NCBI GenBank assembly: GCA_004194705.1
Contig: SADC01001221.1
Span: 1 to 64,000, forward strand
Direction: 5' to 3'
DNA from: Ditylenchus dipsaci
Taxonomy: Eukaryota; Nematoda; Chromadorea; Rhabditida; Anguinidae
DNA length: 64,000 bases
Below the pieces are notes generated by a model that saw nothing but the letters and a program-made list of their open reading frames with translations, did no database searches and was not told the origin of the DNA. Positions 1 through 60,392 of the stretch are shown here, piece after piece (within the stretch, counting starts at the first letter, position 1; each line of letters starts with the position of its first letter). The position numbers and the translations under genes are program-made.

Positions 1-834
1 CTCCGCTGCTTTGCTTGGTTGGTTGCTCTGATTTGTGCTCGACTGATTTTGTGCTGATTTTGTGCTTATTTCCCACAAAATGTAGACGGCGGTACGTGAC
101 GATTCATTCTCAGGGACAATTCATCCTCACTTGGGAAAATGGGACGATTCATCCTCACTTGGGAAAATGGGACGATTCATCCTCACTATCAAAAAAGGGC
201 CGATTCATCATTCCTTTTATCAAAAAAGACTTGCAGGGTACAGTTCGAATCCAGGTGGTTTTCCCGCAAATCCCGCAAATCCTTAGGCTTAGACTAGGCC
301 AGTGCAAATTGAGATAATGTCAAACGTTTGTGTCGAAATATGAATCTTATTAGTCTTTTGTGGGTATCTAAGCAGTCAGTCAGTTTAGTAAAAACGCGTT
401 TGTTAACCAGGCTCCCCCGAAGTAAACAAGTGCCGCTAAAGCAGCCACTTAACTAACAAGTACACCATCTTTAATCTGGACGTCCCATGTACCAACTGGA
501 CCAAGTGATTGTTCACTTGGTTCAACAAACAATTATTACGCTGTTGGTTTCAGAACTTGTTTTCTTCACTGATTCGAACATTCTAAAGACAGTTTGGCAG
601 TGGTGAAACTACGTTTTGCACGATTCACGAACACTGCGAAAATACCATCAAAACGTTATTTTAGCACCGTCAAACCATCTTTAGAATGCTCGAATTATTG
701 CAGAAAACAAGTTTTGGAACCCAAAAACTTGATTTTGATAGTACATGGAAGATCCAGCAAAACTGCAGTCGGTTTGTGGAAAAATGTTCGAAATAATTAG
801 TAAACTTTTCGAGACAATTACATTTCAATCTTCA
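1..834. repeat. Repeat-rich gene-free stretch with a short tandem array
   Basis: 100-215 holds four units of GGGACGATTCATCCTCACTTG. 500-760 is a copy of a dispersed repeat marked by CATGCTCGAATT and TGGACGACCACTTGG-like words. No gene was found. Confidence 0.6.
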
Positions 835-1745
835 GGCTGTACCCCGAAATTTAAGCGGCATTTTGCTAAGTGGTCGATTTGCTAAGCGGTCGCTTTGCCA
901 AGAATTTTTTTTGCTAAGCGACAAATTGCTAAGAATTTTTTTGTTAAGGCGCCCATTTGCTAAGAATATATTTGCTAAGGCATTCTTTTCTTAAATCCCG
1001 ATTTGTTAAGAACTTTTCTGCCTTTTTGTGCTTTTCCTTTTTCTCAATGTTCTGGTAGGGGATTAGAGATTTTTCCGACGGTCATTTTTCGGCCAATTTT
1101 TTTTTGTTTTTTACTGATTTGAATATGGGATCTAGGTAAATTGATATTTTCAGATTGTGTCCAAACTACCACAAACCATTCTAAACCACATTTTACCAGT
1201 GTCAAACCATCTTCAGCATGCTCGAATTAGTGCAGAAAAATTGTTTTGGAAACCGAAAACGTAAAAAAAAATTTTTGATCCAAGCGGACGACCACTTGGA
1301 TAGCTACCGCCGAGGATGCTGGTTCGCATCCACCTGGGTGCATACCTTTTTTATCGTAATTTTGAGTGTTTACTTGGCGAAGAGGTCCATATACTCATCA
1401 CCAAGGTTACTGGTTCGAATCCCTCTGGGTGCAATCAGTCCAGAGTAGGAGATCCCGATTCAATTAAAACCGTTTTTAGAACATGATTTTGGATTGAACC
1501 GTTTGGGTTTTAAGGTCTGAACCCCGAAATTAAGCCGAACTGAAGAAGATGTAGCTTAACAAACAAGATCTTTATCAAAACAACTACTTAGCAAAAAAAT
1601 TCTTAGCAAAACGACCATTTAGCAAATTGGCGCTTAAATTGTGAATTCTTAGCAAATTCGCGCTTAAATTTTTTTTTCTTAGCAAAACGACCGCTTAGCA
1701 AATCGACCACTTAGCAAATCGCCGCTTAAATTTCGGGGTACAGCC
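835..1745. mobile_element. Foldback element with 8-bp target duplication AATCTTCA
   Basis: The termini GGCTGTACCCCGAAATTTAA and its reverse complement are flanked by AATCTTCA (827-834, 1746-1753). Subterminal tandem words such as TTTGCTAAGCGGTCG are mirrored on the right as CGACCACTTAGCAAA. The centre (about 1200-1440) holds the SINE-like sequence with a tRNA B-box (GGTTCGAATCC) found elsewhere in the window. No coding capacity was seen. Confidence 0.8.
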
Positions 1746-1753
1746 AATCTTCA

Positions 1754-3112
1754 CGCTCCCGCAAGTGATATCGGTTCTACCAAAGAATCCCTTCCCATTT
1801 TTGCCTTGGTCCCCCTGTTTTTTTGCAATGATATCGATCAAGACACCAATCCCATTTGAGTGCATTTGGATGCTAGTGAAAGAGTGAATTCCTAGTGAAT
1901 TCCTAGCTAGTGAATTCCTTCATACGTTGCCGAAGCTGTCTTTCGTCAAAATACCGTCGTGGTTCAAATAACTGTGCTGGAAAAATTGTTTGACCAAGTT
2001 TCTATGATACATAGCATCGAGAATTGTGATTCCTAAAATTCTATCAATGTTTACATTTCCTGTGTTTAGTAATCAATAAAATTTTGAAAATCTTACACGA
2101 ATGCGATAAGATAGTTTTTTGACATTTCAAAAAGCAGCAGGGAGGACCAAAGCAAAAAAAATAACAGGGGACCAAGACGAAAAACAAACAAGAGGGACTA
2201 AGACAAAAACAACGGCAGGGAGGACCAAGGCAAAAAACACAACAGGGGGGACTAAGGCGAAAAAAACAACAGGGGGACCAAAACAAAAAAAAACAGGTGG
2301 ACCAAGGCCAAATTGGGAACGGGGGAACCAAAAATGGGAACCAAAATGGGAACGTTATCCGGTAGAACCAACCTGAAGCTCGTAAAAAATAAAAGTACGA
2401 TACCTACCCACTGAACCACCTAATTACAATTCTACAATTGTTATTTTCTGTGCTATATTATCTTTATGTGCCACCTTTCTTCTTTTTTTTCTCACCCTTC
2501 GAGACCAGCTAGTTAGGCTTCCATAAATGCCGACAAGCAGCCAGTCACTTGCATTCTCCAAAGGCATGCTTGCCCAACAGGCTAAGCAACACAGCCAGCA
2601 GAGACGGCCATCCAGCCGCAGTTGAGGCTGGCCTCTTGAGGAATGCCAGCTAGCTGTGTGCGCTGAAGTGTGCTAGAGTGAAGGAGCCTTTTATACACAT
2701 ACATATTTATTTTACCCCATCCCCTCCTTTGAGCCGTTTAATGCTGACTAAACAACAACAACAACTTTTCCCTACTCCATTTGGTTGTTACTGGATGGCG
2801 GCTGCGACAGCGGCGGCGGCAATGCCAAATTGTTATTTTTGTTTTATTAGTGCTATGAAAGAGGGCTTTATTCTACTATTCAATGAAATTTTGGTTCTGG
2901 TCTTTGCCTTTGCTGATGGCTATCTACAGATTTTTCAGCAGTCATTTTGTTATTTTAATGCTTGTGGATATGAAAATATTGTTTTTTTGGATAAATTGAG
3001 AAGCTCTTTATACGTTACACCTACAACTGTAGGATAGAGAATCTCTAGAGGATTTGGTCCTAGTGAACAATCCGGTGACAAAATATGCCTTGGTCCACCC
3101 TGTTGTTTTCCC
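1754..3112. other. Gene-free stretch with purine tandem repeat
   Basis: 2130-2310 is a tandem array of GGGACCAARGCAAAAAAAAC units; both strands are open only because of this bias. 2500-2830 has (CAG/CGG)-like words and no recognisable exon. Nothing else was seen. Confidence 0.5.
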
Positions 3113-3120
3113 CTCCAAGT

Positions 3121-3910
3121 CAGGGATGGTCACGGGCCTTGATTTTGCCGGCCCGGACCTCGTTTTCAAAAGCCCGGCCCGGACAGGGGTCAGACCCGGC
3201 CCGGGCCGGCCCGGAAAAGCCCGGAAAAATTTTCTCATTCGAAATTTTCAAAAAAATTTTAAAAAATTCAAATTTTTGACCAATTTTAAAATTTCAAGCT
3301 TTTTTAAAAAGTTTTAACCTTAAAAATTTATTTTGGCGCCTTCCTTACATTTTTTTACAAAAGTACTTTTCCTTTACTTTTTTATTACTTTTATTTGGGC
3401 CGTCTTAATTTTCTTCTGGCTTTTGTACCCATTGAAATAATTTGTGCGCTCCTTATTATCAAATAATTTAGTGCTTTTAGCTTCATTTAAATGTAATTAA
3501 TTGACTTTTTAATTCGTTAGAAGTTTTTAATCTAAGAGCTGTAGTGGTTTGAAACGATGCAATGATAACCTTGTTAGATAGCCAAGAGCCTGAGGATCAT
3601 TTTGACGCCAAAGTTGTATCTAAAGGGAATAAAAAAAGGAGATAAACAAGGTTTGCACCCACTGGGATTCGAACCTGGGAGTTCGAAATATTTAATTGCA
3701 ATAAATGTATGATAAATGGGCGCTTGAATGCAAAAAATTGTTAAACGGTGAAAAAATTCCTTTGAAATAGTGGAATTTTAAGTTGTCTGTAAGTTAACCC
3801 GGACCTAACCGGGCCGGCCCGAGCCGGAGCTTTAAGGCCCGGCCAGCCGCAAGCTTCGGCCCGGCCTGGCCGGGCCGGCCCGGTATCGGGCCGGCCCGTG
3901 GCCAGCCCTA
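3121..3910. mobile_element. hAT-type MITE with GGGCCGG hairpin ends
   Basis: The ends CAGGGATGGTCACGGGCC and GGCCCGTGGCCAGCCCTA fit the hAT terminal pattern. They are flanked by near-identical 8-bp repeats CTCCAAGT (3113-3120) and CTCCCAGT (3911-3918). GC-rich, self-complementary CCGGCCCGG arrays lie just inside both ends, and an AT-rich middle contains a tRNA-like stretch (3650-3740). Same family as 53163-54756. Confidence 0.82.
3640..3745 (-). repeat. tRNA-like sequence inside a hAT MITE
   Basis: The minus strand has GGTTCGAATCCCAGTGGGTGCA (B box and shared tail) preceded by AT-rich DNA. The same tail follows B boxes at about 1320, 1405 and 37875, defining a tRNA-derived repeat family. Confidence 0.55.
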
Positions 3911-3918
3911 CTCCCAGT

Positions 3919-6900
3919 ACAACTCGGCAACCCTTTTCAATCCCCTTTCTTTATTCAAAGCAACGCATAAAATATATCATCACAGCAATTCTTTCTTTCG
4001 TAAGTTCTTTGTTTCTAAGAAATGTTTTTAGCGGCCGTAACAAATGGTAATCTGATGGAGCGGCGATTTCATGAAGAAATATGCGAAAAAGAAAAAAATC
4101 GATTCTGACTAAAAATTTGAAAAAAACGCGAAGACTTATGACACATACTTGTATAGAGCACAGCAACAACTTTATAACCTATAACAACAAAGTATAATTG
4201 TTCGAACCAATGTCACAACATGAAACAATTTTCATAGCGTCTTATCACCAATCAACTACTAATTTGTGTAATATTTAACACATGGATACACATGCGTCGT
4301 TAAAAGCAGCATTACAAAAAGATTGGAACAACTCTGGGCATGTCCGCGGGCTTGAAGAATTCAGGCGGTTAGACCGAATATGGAATCAAACTTATCCCCC
4401 AAACTGCCAGTGGAAAAAAAGCGAAACCGTACGTGCGATCGAAGTCTCGATATCCGCAGGGTGACTTAGCACATTAACACCGAGCCACGAAAAATTTTAG
4501 TACAAGGTATAACTTATGGTGTATACGAGTATATATCAGTGTTTTCAAACCTCAAGGTCAAACTCAAACTCAATCTAAGCTCAAACTCAAACTTTGTTTG
4601 AGTTGGACTTTACCTAAACTCAAACTCAAACTTTTGTTTGAGTTGGACTTTACCTAAACTCAAGCTCAAACTTTTGTTTGAGTTTGACTTTAGCTAAACT
4701 CAAACTCAAACAAAAGTTTGAGTTCAGCTTGAGCTTGAGTTGTACTTTAGCTATTGACTTAAGTCGTTGGACTCGACTTTTACAGAAAATTCAATACCAT
4801 TACAAGTCACAGCTTCTAATGTTAACGATTAAATTAGAGGAGTTCAACACTATTTTTTGGACAGCCTTATTCTGCACACTAAAACAACAACACTTTTAAT
4901 TTCCCAAATTTTATTCCACAATTTCCAGAAACATATTACAGTAAACAATCAACTTCAGGCTGAGATATAAGGTCCATATGGTGGGGGATTATTAGAGAGT
5001 GGGGGATTAATAGAGAAAATACGGTAGCAGGAATATTGGATTGCTTGATATGTGCATTTTGGCTGATGTTATTTGATGAAATAAAGAAAATTTGAAAAAA
5101 TCATTCGAGAAAGAATTTTAACTAAATATGGAAAAATTTGATACATTTCTGATGACAGATTCGTACTCAGCGTTTAATTTTGGGTCAAAACAGTGTTTAG
5201 AAGAAGAAAAAATTCGAGTTCTTTGGCCGTAAATTGGCCAAAAATAGGTTAATGGCCATATAAAGGACTATTAAAATAGGACGATACTGAAAAATGCCCG
5301 CGTTTGGGTAAAAAATGCCCGCGTTATGTGAAAAAGTGCCCGCGTTTGTTTTTGTTCTAGTCAAAAAGGCGAGAAAGTGCCCGCTTTTTTTTGAAAATGC
5401 GCCCGCGTTTTGTGAAAAAGTGCCCGCTTTTCGAAAAAAATCGCTTGCTTTTTGTGAAAAAATACCTGCTTCTGGATTAACCTGTTTCACAAAAAAGCAT
5501 GCACATTTCACAAAAAGAGGGCACTTTTTCGCCTTTCTGACTAGAACGAAGAAAACCGGGGCACTTTTTCACATAACGCGAACACTTCTTCCCCAAACGC
5601 GGCCATTTTTCCGTTTTGTAGGTTATTATAGGTTATTATTTCTGTGTATTGAAAATTTTAATTTCATTTATGAGTAAATTTTTAACACTCACTCATTTTT
5701 CACACTTATTAAAGTAGTTATGGTGAAGTGTAAGTAGGATAAGTCGTCAGATCTGGCAATGTTGAGCAACATCGGGCTCGACTAGTGAACGATTCTACAT
5801 TTTGAAAAATTCTTACATGCAAACAAAAAACAATTCAAAAACGTTATTGACAAAATTGAGGTGATCCCGCGCGAATTCGAAATTTCCAAATTGCTGTGCT
5901 TATCAATTTTCAATGGTCCTTTAACTTGTTTTAAATTAAAACTTTTAATCCAGTCTTAGGCTAGACCAGCAAACAGACTCAAATATTGTAAAAGCCCAAA
6001 TGCCCGCACCCTCCAAGGAGTATTTTTCTCGTAGCCTACCTTTTTCGACTCCATTGATCTTTTCCATTCTAATCCATTGCAATGTGGAGTGTGTTGGTAT
6101 TGCCGCTGCAAAAGGTGTGAAATAGGTGAAAAATTAAAAAAGTTGGCTAGAGAAAAATAATCTATGGAGAGTGCGGCGGGCACTTGGGCTACTTTATTCA
6201 AATGTGTTGCTAGGATAAAATCGGAATTTTGCACTGTTTTTAAATGTCAAATTGAAGAGTGACAAATTTTAAAGTTTATTAGCTACAAAAAATGAAATTT
6301 CACCGAGCATTTTCACACAGAAACAGCATGATCAAAAACAATACAAAAAGTAAATAGCAAATCATATCTGCTACTAATGAATTTTTTTAATGGTAGTAGA
6401 GAATTGACCGAAAGATTTTTTGTTGTACACGCCAAACAATACGAAAAAACAGTAACTAGAGACATTCAAGACTAACAATTATTGAAACAATTTTCATAGT
6501 TTTTGCAAAAAAATAAGCAAAATAACTAAATTTGCAGACAGAACACAAAAAATGGAAGAGGTCAAAAAGTGCATATCTACAAGTTTTTCAAAGGGCCTTA
6601 AACAAAATTTGGCGCTACTGGAAATAACTACTTTTTGGCTTTTTGAGGACGATGAAATAGCCAGTTTTCTGATTGTATTAAGTTGGTTATTTTAGAGTTG
6701 GCATTAGTCTTAAATATGCAATTTTGGAGTTGTTTTTTGTACTGTCATATTTTGGAGTCGCATTATTGTTGTAAATTCAACTTACCGTATTCCCTGTAAC
6801 TTAGATCTCTTTCTTCTAATTTAGCTCACCCCCCTCCTTCTCCCGCCTCCCCTCAGGAGAGGATCCAACGAATCAAGCCCCTGTGTTGGATTAGTTTAGT

Positions 6901-7529
6901 TGGTTGGATTGTTCCGACTGTATTGGTTCAGCTGGTTGAATCAGTCTAATTAGATGGATTGGTCCAAGTAAATTGATCCAACTGACTTGATTGGTTTATC
7001 TAACCTTATATATGACGATGATAATAACTTTCCAATCGCAGAATTTTACATTGATTGTTAGTGCATTTTATGTTGTTATGAAATCCGAATAAACTTGCTG
7101 ATAGTCGTCAAAATTTTCGTCACCCGGGAGGAGGCTCAAAAAATTTAGCCCCCCCCCCTTGTTATTTAGCCTCCCTCGAAATGGGATCCAAAAAGTTTAG
7201 CCCCGGTGACTAAATCAGAGGGGATACGGCACTGGAATTCAATGGCGCTATTCAAGTGATCACCATAAAAAAATCGTTTCAAACAGAGGTTATATTCCAG
7301 TAGCATCGCAAAATATTTTTCTCTCAAGAAGACTAGCATGAACAAGGAAAATGAGATGCAGCAAACTAATTTAAAAAACTTCAAAATGAATAAAAATACG
7401 ATAAAAACTGCAAAAACTACAATCACACTTTTAATATTTCATTTCACAGTTAATTAAAAAAATTAAGTCTGAGCTTTTGTTTCAATAGCTGTTGGCTGGG
7501 AAAGTAAGGAGGATTAGAAGGTGCAGGAC
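3919..7529. other. Downstream flank of PKC, repeats only
   Basis: 4550-4750 is an inverted tandem array of CAAACTCAAACTTTTGTTTG. 5735-5850 matches 21650-21760 (CAGATCTGGCAA...CGACTAG) and 5985-6095 matches 63300-63400, so both are dispersed repeats. No exon was recognised. The PKC 3' UTR should lie just below 7530, but no convincing polyadenylation site was singled out. Confidence 0.5.
5280..5620. repeat. Foldback array of GTGCCCGCGTTT units
   Basis: Tandem AAAAAGTGCCCGCGTTTTGTG units (5290-5470) turn into the inverted GCACTTTTTC form (5515-5610). Any open frames here are repeat-encoded and not genes. Confidence 0.75.
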
Positions 7530-55006
<47,477 letters not shown>

Positions 55007-55369
55007 AGTTGTTTGTGTTGAGTGCGTGTGCGCTACTACCTCACCAAAACTTTTAGTTGACTGCCTGCTAGTCAGTCCATTTTGCTGGAATTGAAAAAAT
55101 ATGGTCTACATTCTTGATAACTGCAAAGACCAGCTACCTTTAGTGAAGGCAATTCAATAGTTTCAGCTAGTGTACTCACTTGCTTTTTTCTTGTTGGAAG
55201 AGCTGGAATACTTGATAGAAATAGATAAACTGAGTACAAATACCACTTGGTGTCTGAAACAGTGAAAACGTTATTGAATGGCAACTGCGAATTTATTTGT
55301 GGTTTACAGGATTACTCAAACTGTGTTTTTTCTAATAGAGCGGCCATCCAAAATTGACAAAATATTGAA

Positions 55370-55800
55370 AAAGGCTAAAATTTATTTGCGCCCTCAAAAT
55401 GCTGATTTACGCCCTCGAATTAATTATTTACGCTTTCAAATTTTATATTGCCATTTTTCTTCAACTTTTTATTATAATTTTAATAATTTTTTTAAACCAG
55501 CATGTGGCCCTGAATCTTGGCTTTAGATGAGCTATCAAACTTGCCTGAACGATTCAGAAAATGACAAGATTTAGAGGTTTTAAAATATATTTAAAAAGTT
55601 GACAGTTTTTTTAAACCTCTGAATCTTGTCGTTTTCTGAATCGTTCAGGCAAGTTTGATAGCCTATCTAAAGCCAAGATTCAGGGCTACATCCTAGTACA
55701 GAAGAATTAAAAAATTGCAACGCAAATTCAAAGTAAAATGGCAATAAAAAAATTTGAAGCGTAAATAATTGATTTGAGGGCGTAAATCAGCATTTTACCT
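55370..55800. repeat. Palindrome with TTTGCGCCCTCAAAATGCTGA arms
   Basis: Arms of about 200 bp fold around about 55590, passing through CTGAATCTTGGCTTTAGATGAG. It lies upstream of the PKC start codon. No promoter element was recognised in it. Confidence 0.75.
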
Positions 55801-56489
55801 ATAACCTGTTGAGAAATGATTACCGTATTTTCTCTAATGAGCGCGCTGGTGCACTTTTTCTGCAACCTCCCTCTAGAAGAGGCGCTTATTAGAGCGGGTG
55901 CGTTTGATGGAGCAGGGGCGCTTTTTTTTGAACCTGCCTGCGCCTTCGGCGCCGACGAAAATCAGGCCATAACACGGTCAAGTCAAACAAAAAAATTATG
56001 ATTTCATAACAACAAAAACCCACAATTAATCAAACAATATGGGACTGTAGGTCACCATTTTTCAAAGCATAGTTTTTAAACACGAGAGTTCATCACTTAA
56101 AATACTATTGTATTGTATACGATAACGGTTGTCCACCGACAATTCAATAAATTTCCTAACCATTCCTAACAATCAGGTCTTAAAAAAAACTTCTCCTAAA
56201 ATTAAATTTCAATCCTTGTTTTGTTGGAAATCGAGTTGAAAAATCCGAACAGCAGTTCAATGATTAGGAATTTTTTGGCGCTACTCGGTTTTAACACCCT
56301 CCCCCTAAACAACTACTCGTTTTTAAAAACGAGTAGCGTCAATTTTTTTTATTGGCGGGGGGCAATTTAGAAGGTAAAACTGCGACTCGCTACAAATTGT
56401 GACTCGCTACAGAATTGAATTTTTTTAATTTCATTTTTTGACTGTTTTTTGCATGTTCTTTTAACTTTTTTTTAACTTAGGCCTTAGGC

Positions 56490-56740
56490 TTAGGGAACTC
56501 CTACACAAAGTGCGCCCAAAATTTTAGCTTGGTCCCCCCTGTTGTTTTTCCTTGAAAAATGCCTTGGTCCCCCTATTGTTTTCAAGGTGATCATGGTGGT
56601 CATGGTGATTATGCTTAACATGATCACCTTAACCATGATCACCTTCAAAACAATAGGGGGGACCAAGGCATTTTTCAAGGAAAAACAACAAGGGGGACCA
56701 AGCTAAATTTTGGGGCGCACTTTGTGTAGGAGTTCCGGCT
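56490..56740. repeat. Hairpin of the CTTGGTCCCCC word
   Basis: GGAACTCCTACACAAAGTGCG is mirrored at 56717-56737. The arms contain two copies each of CTTGGTCCCCCTRTTGTTTT around a TGATCATGGT centre. It is the clearest single example of this dispersed word. Confidence 0.8.
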
Positions 56741-57511
56741 TAGGCAAGGGTAGGTCAGTGTAGCCAATGAATAAGACGTCCATCGTTGGTTTTCTCCAAT
56801 TGCCCCGGATGTGTACTTTTTACGAGTCGTTGCTCATCCCCAGACAAAAACATTCAAATTAAAATTTTCAATTTTTTAAAATTTGAAATTCCATGGTGTC
56901 TTCTGAATTTTAGTGCAGTTTTTCAAGCAAATCGACCATACTGAACACGAATCCGTTAAAAAAAGGTGTGCAAAACTGCAAGACTACAAAATTTCAGAAA
57001 TAAAAGTTGATGTGATAATCATTCACTTTTATACAGCTTTTTTTAACGGATTCGTGTTCAGCATGGTCGATTTGCTTAAAAAACTGCTCTAAAAATTCAA
57101 AAGACAGCGTGGAATTTCAAATTTGAAAAAATCGAAAATTTTAATTTAAATGTTTTTTGTCTTGAGTGGAATTTCAGATCACAGTGAGTTCTTACTGAAA
57201 TAGTGGTTTTAGAAGCAAATCGACTACGCTGAACATGGATCCGACATGTAACCTAACAGTTTTGCACATAGATGACCGAAAACCTACCAAAAATAAAACA
57301 TTCCCTTAGGGCAAATAGCCCTTTTTGGGCAATTTGCCCTAAAAAAGCAATTTGCCCAAAAGACAAAAACTTGCCCTTTAGGGTAAAAAAGGGCAACTTT
57401 TTTGTCCTTTTTTGCCCTTTTCAATTTACAAAAAGGCAAAATGCTCATCCTTGGCTTAAGATATAAATGCACCTGGGTATGCACGAATCCAGTGTCAGAA
57501 TTTGGTTTTTG

Positions 57512-58502
57512 GGCGCTACTGTAATATACCCCCCCCCAAAAAGCGCTACTGTAATATACCCCCCCCCCCAAAAAATCGACCTACTGTCATATACCCCCCC
57601 CCCAAAAACCGACTTTTTTAGGGATGGTCAAAAACCATTTTTACACAATAATTTCGCCATAAAAGGACCAGAAAAGCAATTAAATGGGATTGCGGGCTGT
57701 GTTGGGAGGGGAAGGGAATAATACAGGGGCCACTTCTCGAGATGGTTGGTATCCTTAGAGTACTAATTCTCTAAGCGTCTAAGAGTACTTTCAAACCCAG
57801 GAACTTGTGGCGCAGGCATAAGTATGAGTACTTTTCATGGACCAAGCGGATCAGCGGGGTGGACCCGCGGGTTTACACCTTGCCCTAGCACTTTTTGAGT
57901 GCTAGGCTGAATTTTTGGATGCTGGGCCTCTGGCCTGGCCTTATAGAACGAGGGGAAATGCTCTTCGGCGAAAAAATAAGATGTTGAACATAGTTTTGAA
58001 TACTGGGGCCTACCGCATAAATAACTCTGGTATGCATGTTTTTCATGCATCCAGAGTCGCTTTCGAGTGATTTGTGTCTAAGGTATGTGGGTGTGCGCAT
58101 CTCAACTCCAAGCCCCAAGCCCCTGCGCCCCGAAGGGGGCGCAGGGGGCTTGAGAGTTAGAGATGCGCGCACGCACTTACCTTAGACATGATTCCGAGAA
58201 GTACACTTGATCATAAAATGCATATAGAGTCTATTTTTGCCACGGCCCGAGTTGAAAAACATGGTAAAGCAGCTAAAAAAAAGTGGCCCCTGTATTATTC
58301 CCTTCCCTCCCAATACAGCCCATAATCCCTTTTTAATTGCTTTTCTGGACCTTTTATGGCAAAATTATTGCATAAAAATGGTTTTTAGACACTCCTAAAA
58401 AAGTCGGTTTTTGGGGGGGTATATGACAGTAGGTCCGATTTTTGGGGGGGGGGGTATATTACAGTAGCTTTTTTTGGGGGGGGGGTATATGACAGTAGCG
58501 TC
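57512..58502. mobile_element. 1-kb foldback element with poly-C/poly-G ends
   Basis: GCGCTACTGTAATATACCCCCC repeats (57512-57602) are mirrored by GGGGGTATATGACAGTAGCG (58415-58500). Inside are mirrored arms with ATTGCGGGCTGTGTTGGGAGG, then a second hairpin containing TTGAGATGCGCACACCCACA, which recurs inverted at 45370-45480. Potential G-quadruplex strands occur in both ends. Confidence 0.75.
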
Positions 58503-59249
58503 GGTTTTTGCCTAGTAGGGACGTCGAAAATTTGCAGAATTATCTGTTGCGGAATTGCCTCTCGCGGAATTCTCGCCATGCCATAGTTAACTCAATAACA
58601 CATGATTTCAAAACCCTTTTTCCACAGAAAACCCTTAAAAATTCCACAGTCTACTCAAAATTGGTCGATGGCATTGTCAAAAGGCATGAAAAACGGCTTT
58701 TTTGGTAACAAGCACTCATGTGGTGCCTCTCCAACATAGCTGGCACTAGGTTTATAGCTCACACACTCTAGCCACACACACACTAATGCTCTGCCACTAA
58801 TGAGTAGTAGTGGCAGCAGCAGCAGCGGGGTAAGTAAGGGTATGGGAGGAAGCCATATAGCCTGATGGCTCTCTGAAATAAAATAAAAAAATAAAATAAT
58901 ATGGTTGGCCATAATATCTTCTAGGGCTTTGCCCCTGCTGGGTGGCCAGACAACACACAAAATCAATGCCTGGCTGCCTGCTTGGCTGGCTGAGTGGGGG
59001 GCTTAGAGAGGCTGCTGGATGGCAGAGTGAGAGATACTCCACACTCCCTCCTTTGCTTGACTTTTGTTTATTGTTGTTTTTATTCAAGAGAATTTCGAGT
59101 CTCTTTGTTGTGTTTGTTGTGTGTTTTTTTTAATGGGTTTGGTTTGGGAATTGAGTGCTTTTAAGATTTTTTGAGGGATTTATGTGGTTTGGTATTGCAA
59201 ATAAAGAAATTAAGTAGTGAGTTCAAGAAATTAGATGACTTAGAGCCCT
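58503..59249. other. Gene-free stretch
   Basis: Contains (GCA)n-like words at 58812-58826 and CTGGCTG repeats at about 58970-58992. No exon with family similarity was found. Confidence 0.45.
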
Positions 59250-59580
59250 TGGTTACATGGTTCAGTGGTTGGTAAATGGCCAGTTTGCCTCCCGGCCAGT
59301 TCGTCTCCTGGCCAGTTCGCCTCACGGCCATTTCGACCGAGCCAAATCACTCCTTTTTTGTTTTAGGCTTAGGCAAGGCAAGTAGTTAGGACGGACTCAA
59401 ACATGTTGCTCGAACTACAAAAAAGTCAAAAAAATATCTTTGGAGGCCTTTTTGTGACAAAATGGTCATTTTTAAAAACGGGGCGAACTGGTCGTGAGGC
59501 GAACTGGCCTGTCTTTTCAGTGGTTCACTTACTCGCGTTGCCATCTGTAAAATATTTCAGGTTCGAATCCTAGTAGAAAT
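59250..59580 (+). repeat. tRNA-like sequence split by a transposon
   Basis: With the 59271-59525 insert and one target copy removed, the sequence reads as an A-box-like TGGTTCAGTGGTTCA, then a B-box AGGTTCGAATCC. It is a tRNA pseudogene or SINE head rather than a working tRNA, since acceptor strands do not pair convincingly. Confidence 0.6.
59271..59515. mobile_element. Foldback element inserted in a tRNA-like sequence, 10-bp duplication
   Basis: TTCAGTGGTT occurs on both sides (59261-59270, 59516-59525). The ends hold mirrored GGCCAGTTCGCCTC words. The centre has the GGCTTAGGCAAGG / GGACGGACTCAAACATG dispersed words. Confidence 0.8.
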
Positions 59581-59829
59581 TTTTTCATAGGTGTTTTTGT
59601 TGAAAAAAAAACTATTTGCAGGCAGAAAAAGTATGGGAAAATCTTTTACTGCCACAAAATACTTTTTTATTTTTACCGATTTTTTTCTTGCTGTGAAACT
59701 ATTTTAACAGAAAAAAGTATATTAGCAGCAAAAAAAATTTCTTTAATTAAAAGATTACCTCTTTAATTAAAAGAAATAAACGCGCGCAATTTTCCGGCTT
59801 GCAATTTTCGCTCTTCCGAATAGAATATA

Positions 59830-60006
59830 CAGTCGAACCTGTCTATAACATAACTCTATATAGCATAACTCAGAAATTAGTTTGGTTGGTGTGATTGAAA
59901 TAAAGCCAAAGTAAACCTCCATACAGTCAAACCTCTATATAACATATAGCATATAGAGGTAAAACTTATGCTATATAGAGGTTTACTTTGGCTTTATTTC
60001 AAGCAG
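59830..60006. mobile_element. Pogo-like MITE cluster, TATATAACA subtype
   Basis: A TA-flanked end CAGTCGAACCTGTCTATAAC at 59830, followed at 59924 by a second end CAGTCAAACCTCTATATAAC and a short hairpin. It looks like one element interrupted by, or recombined with, a relative. It abuts the left end of the tRNA palindrome. Confidence 0.7.
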
Positions 60007-60392
60007 TGACTTAAATCAGCTGCAAAAAAAGGTTTGCCCAATTTTTTGACGTGCCGTTTTTTCGGCCTTATACCACAACAATTGTTTTTTTCGTCTTGGT
60101 CCCTCCAGTTGACTTTTTGTGATCTTTTAGGCTTGGACTTTAGACAAGGGTTGGAAGGTTTATGTTAGGATATCTGAAACATGAGTCTAAGATATCTTTG
60201 AGTCCACGCTGGCATAAGCTTATTCCCCCTTGCCTAATCCTGAAGCTTAAAGGTTATAGAAAAGCATTAGGGAGACCAAGGCGCAAAAACCACAGTAACC
60301 ACCCCATCCCCGTTTTTTTCCTCTGATGGAGAGTCACCCTGTAATTTGGCCAGCGCGGAAGAAAAGTATGATCGAGTCAAGTATGATAGAAA

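Larger units (their letters stand above)
55007..57500. other. Upstream flank of PKC
   Basis: 5' UTR and promoter of PKC should lie here, but no TATA box, initiator or spliced-leader acceptor could be assigned. Palindromes at 55370-55800 and 56490-56740, a TACCGTATTTTCTCT half-element (55823) and a TTTGCCC-rich tandem block (57300-57440) fill the space. Confidence 0.45.

Noticed and set aside
2119..2376. Long open frames on both strands
   Set aside because: They are produced by a GGGACCAARGCAAAA tandem repeat; the proteins are pure low complexity.
3008..3317. Overlapping GC-rich frames coding Pro/Gly/Arg-rich peptides
   Set aside because: They derive from the CCGGCCCGG hairpin array of a hAT MITE and recur in the copy at 54600-54860.
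57500..57610. Poly-C runs as a telomere-like or regulatory quadruplex
   Set aside because: They are mirrored ends of a foldback element and lack a telomeric hexamer.
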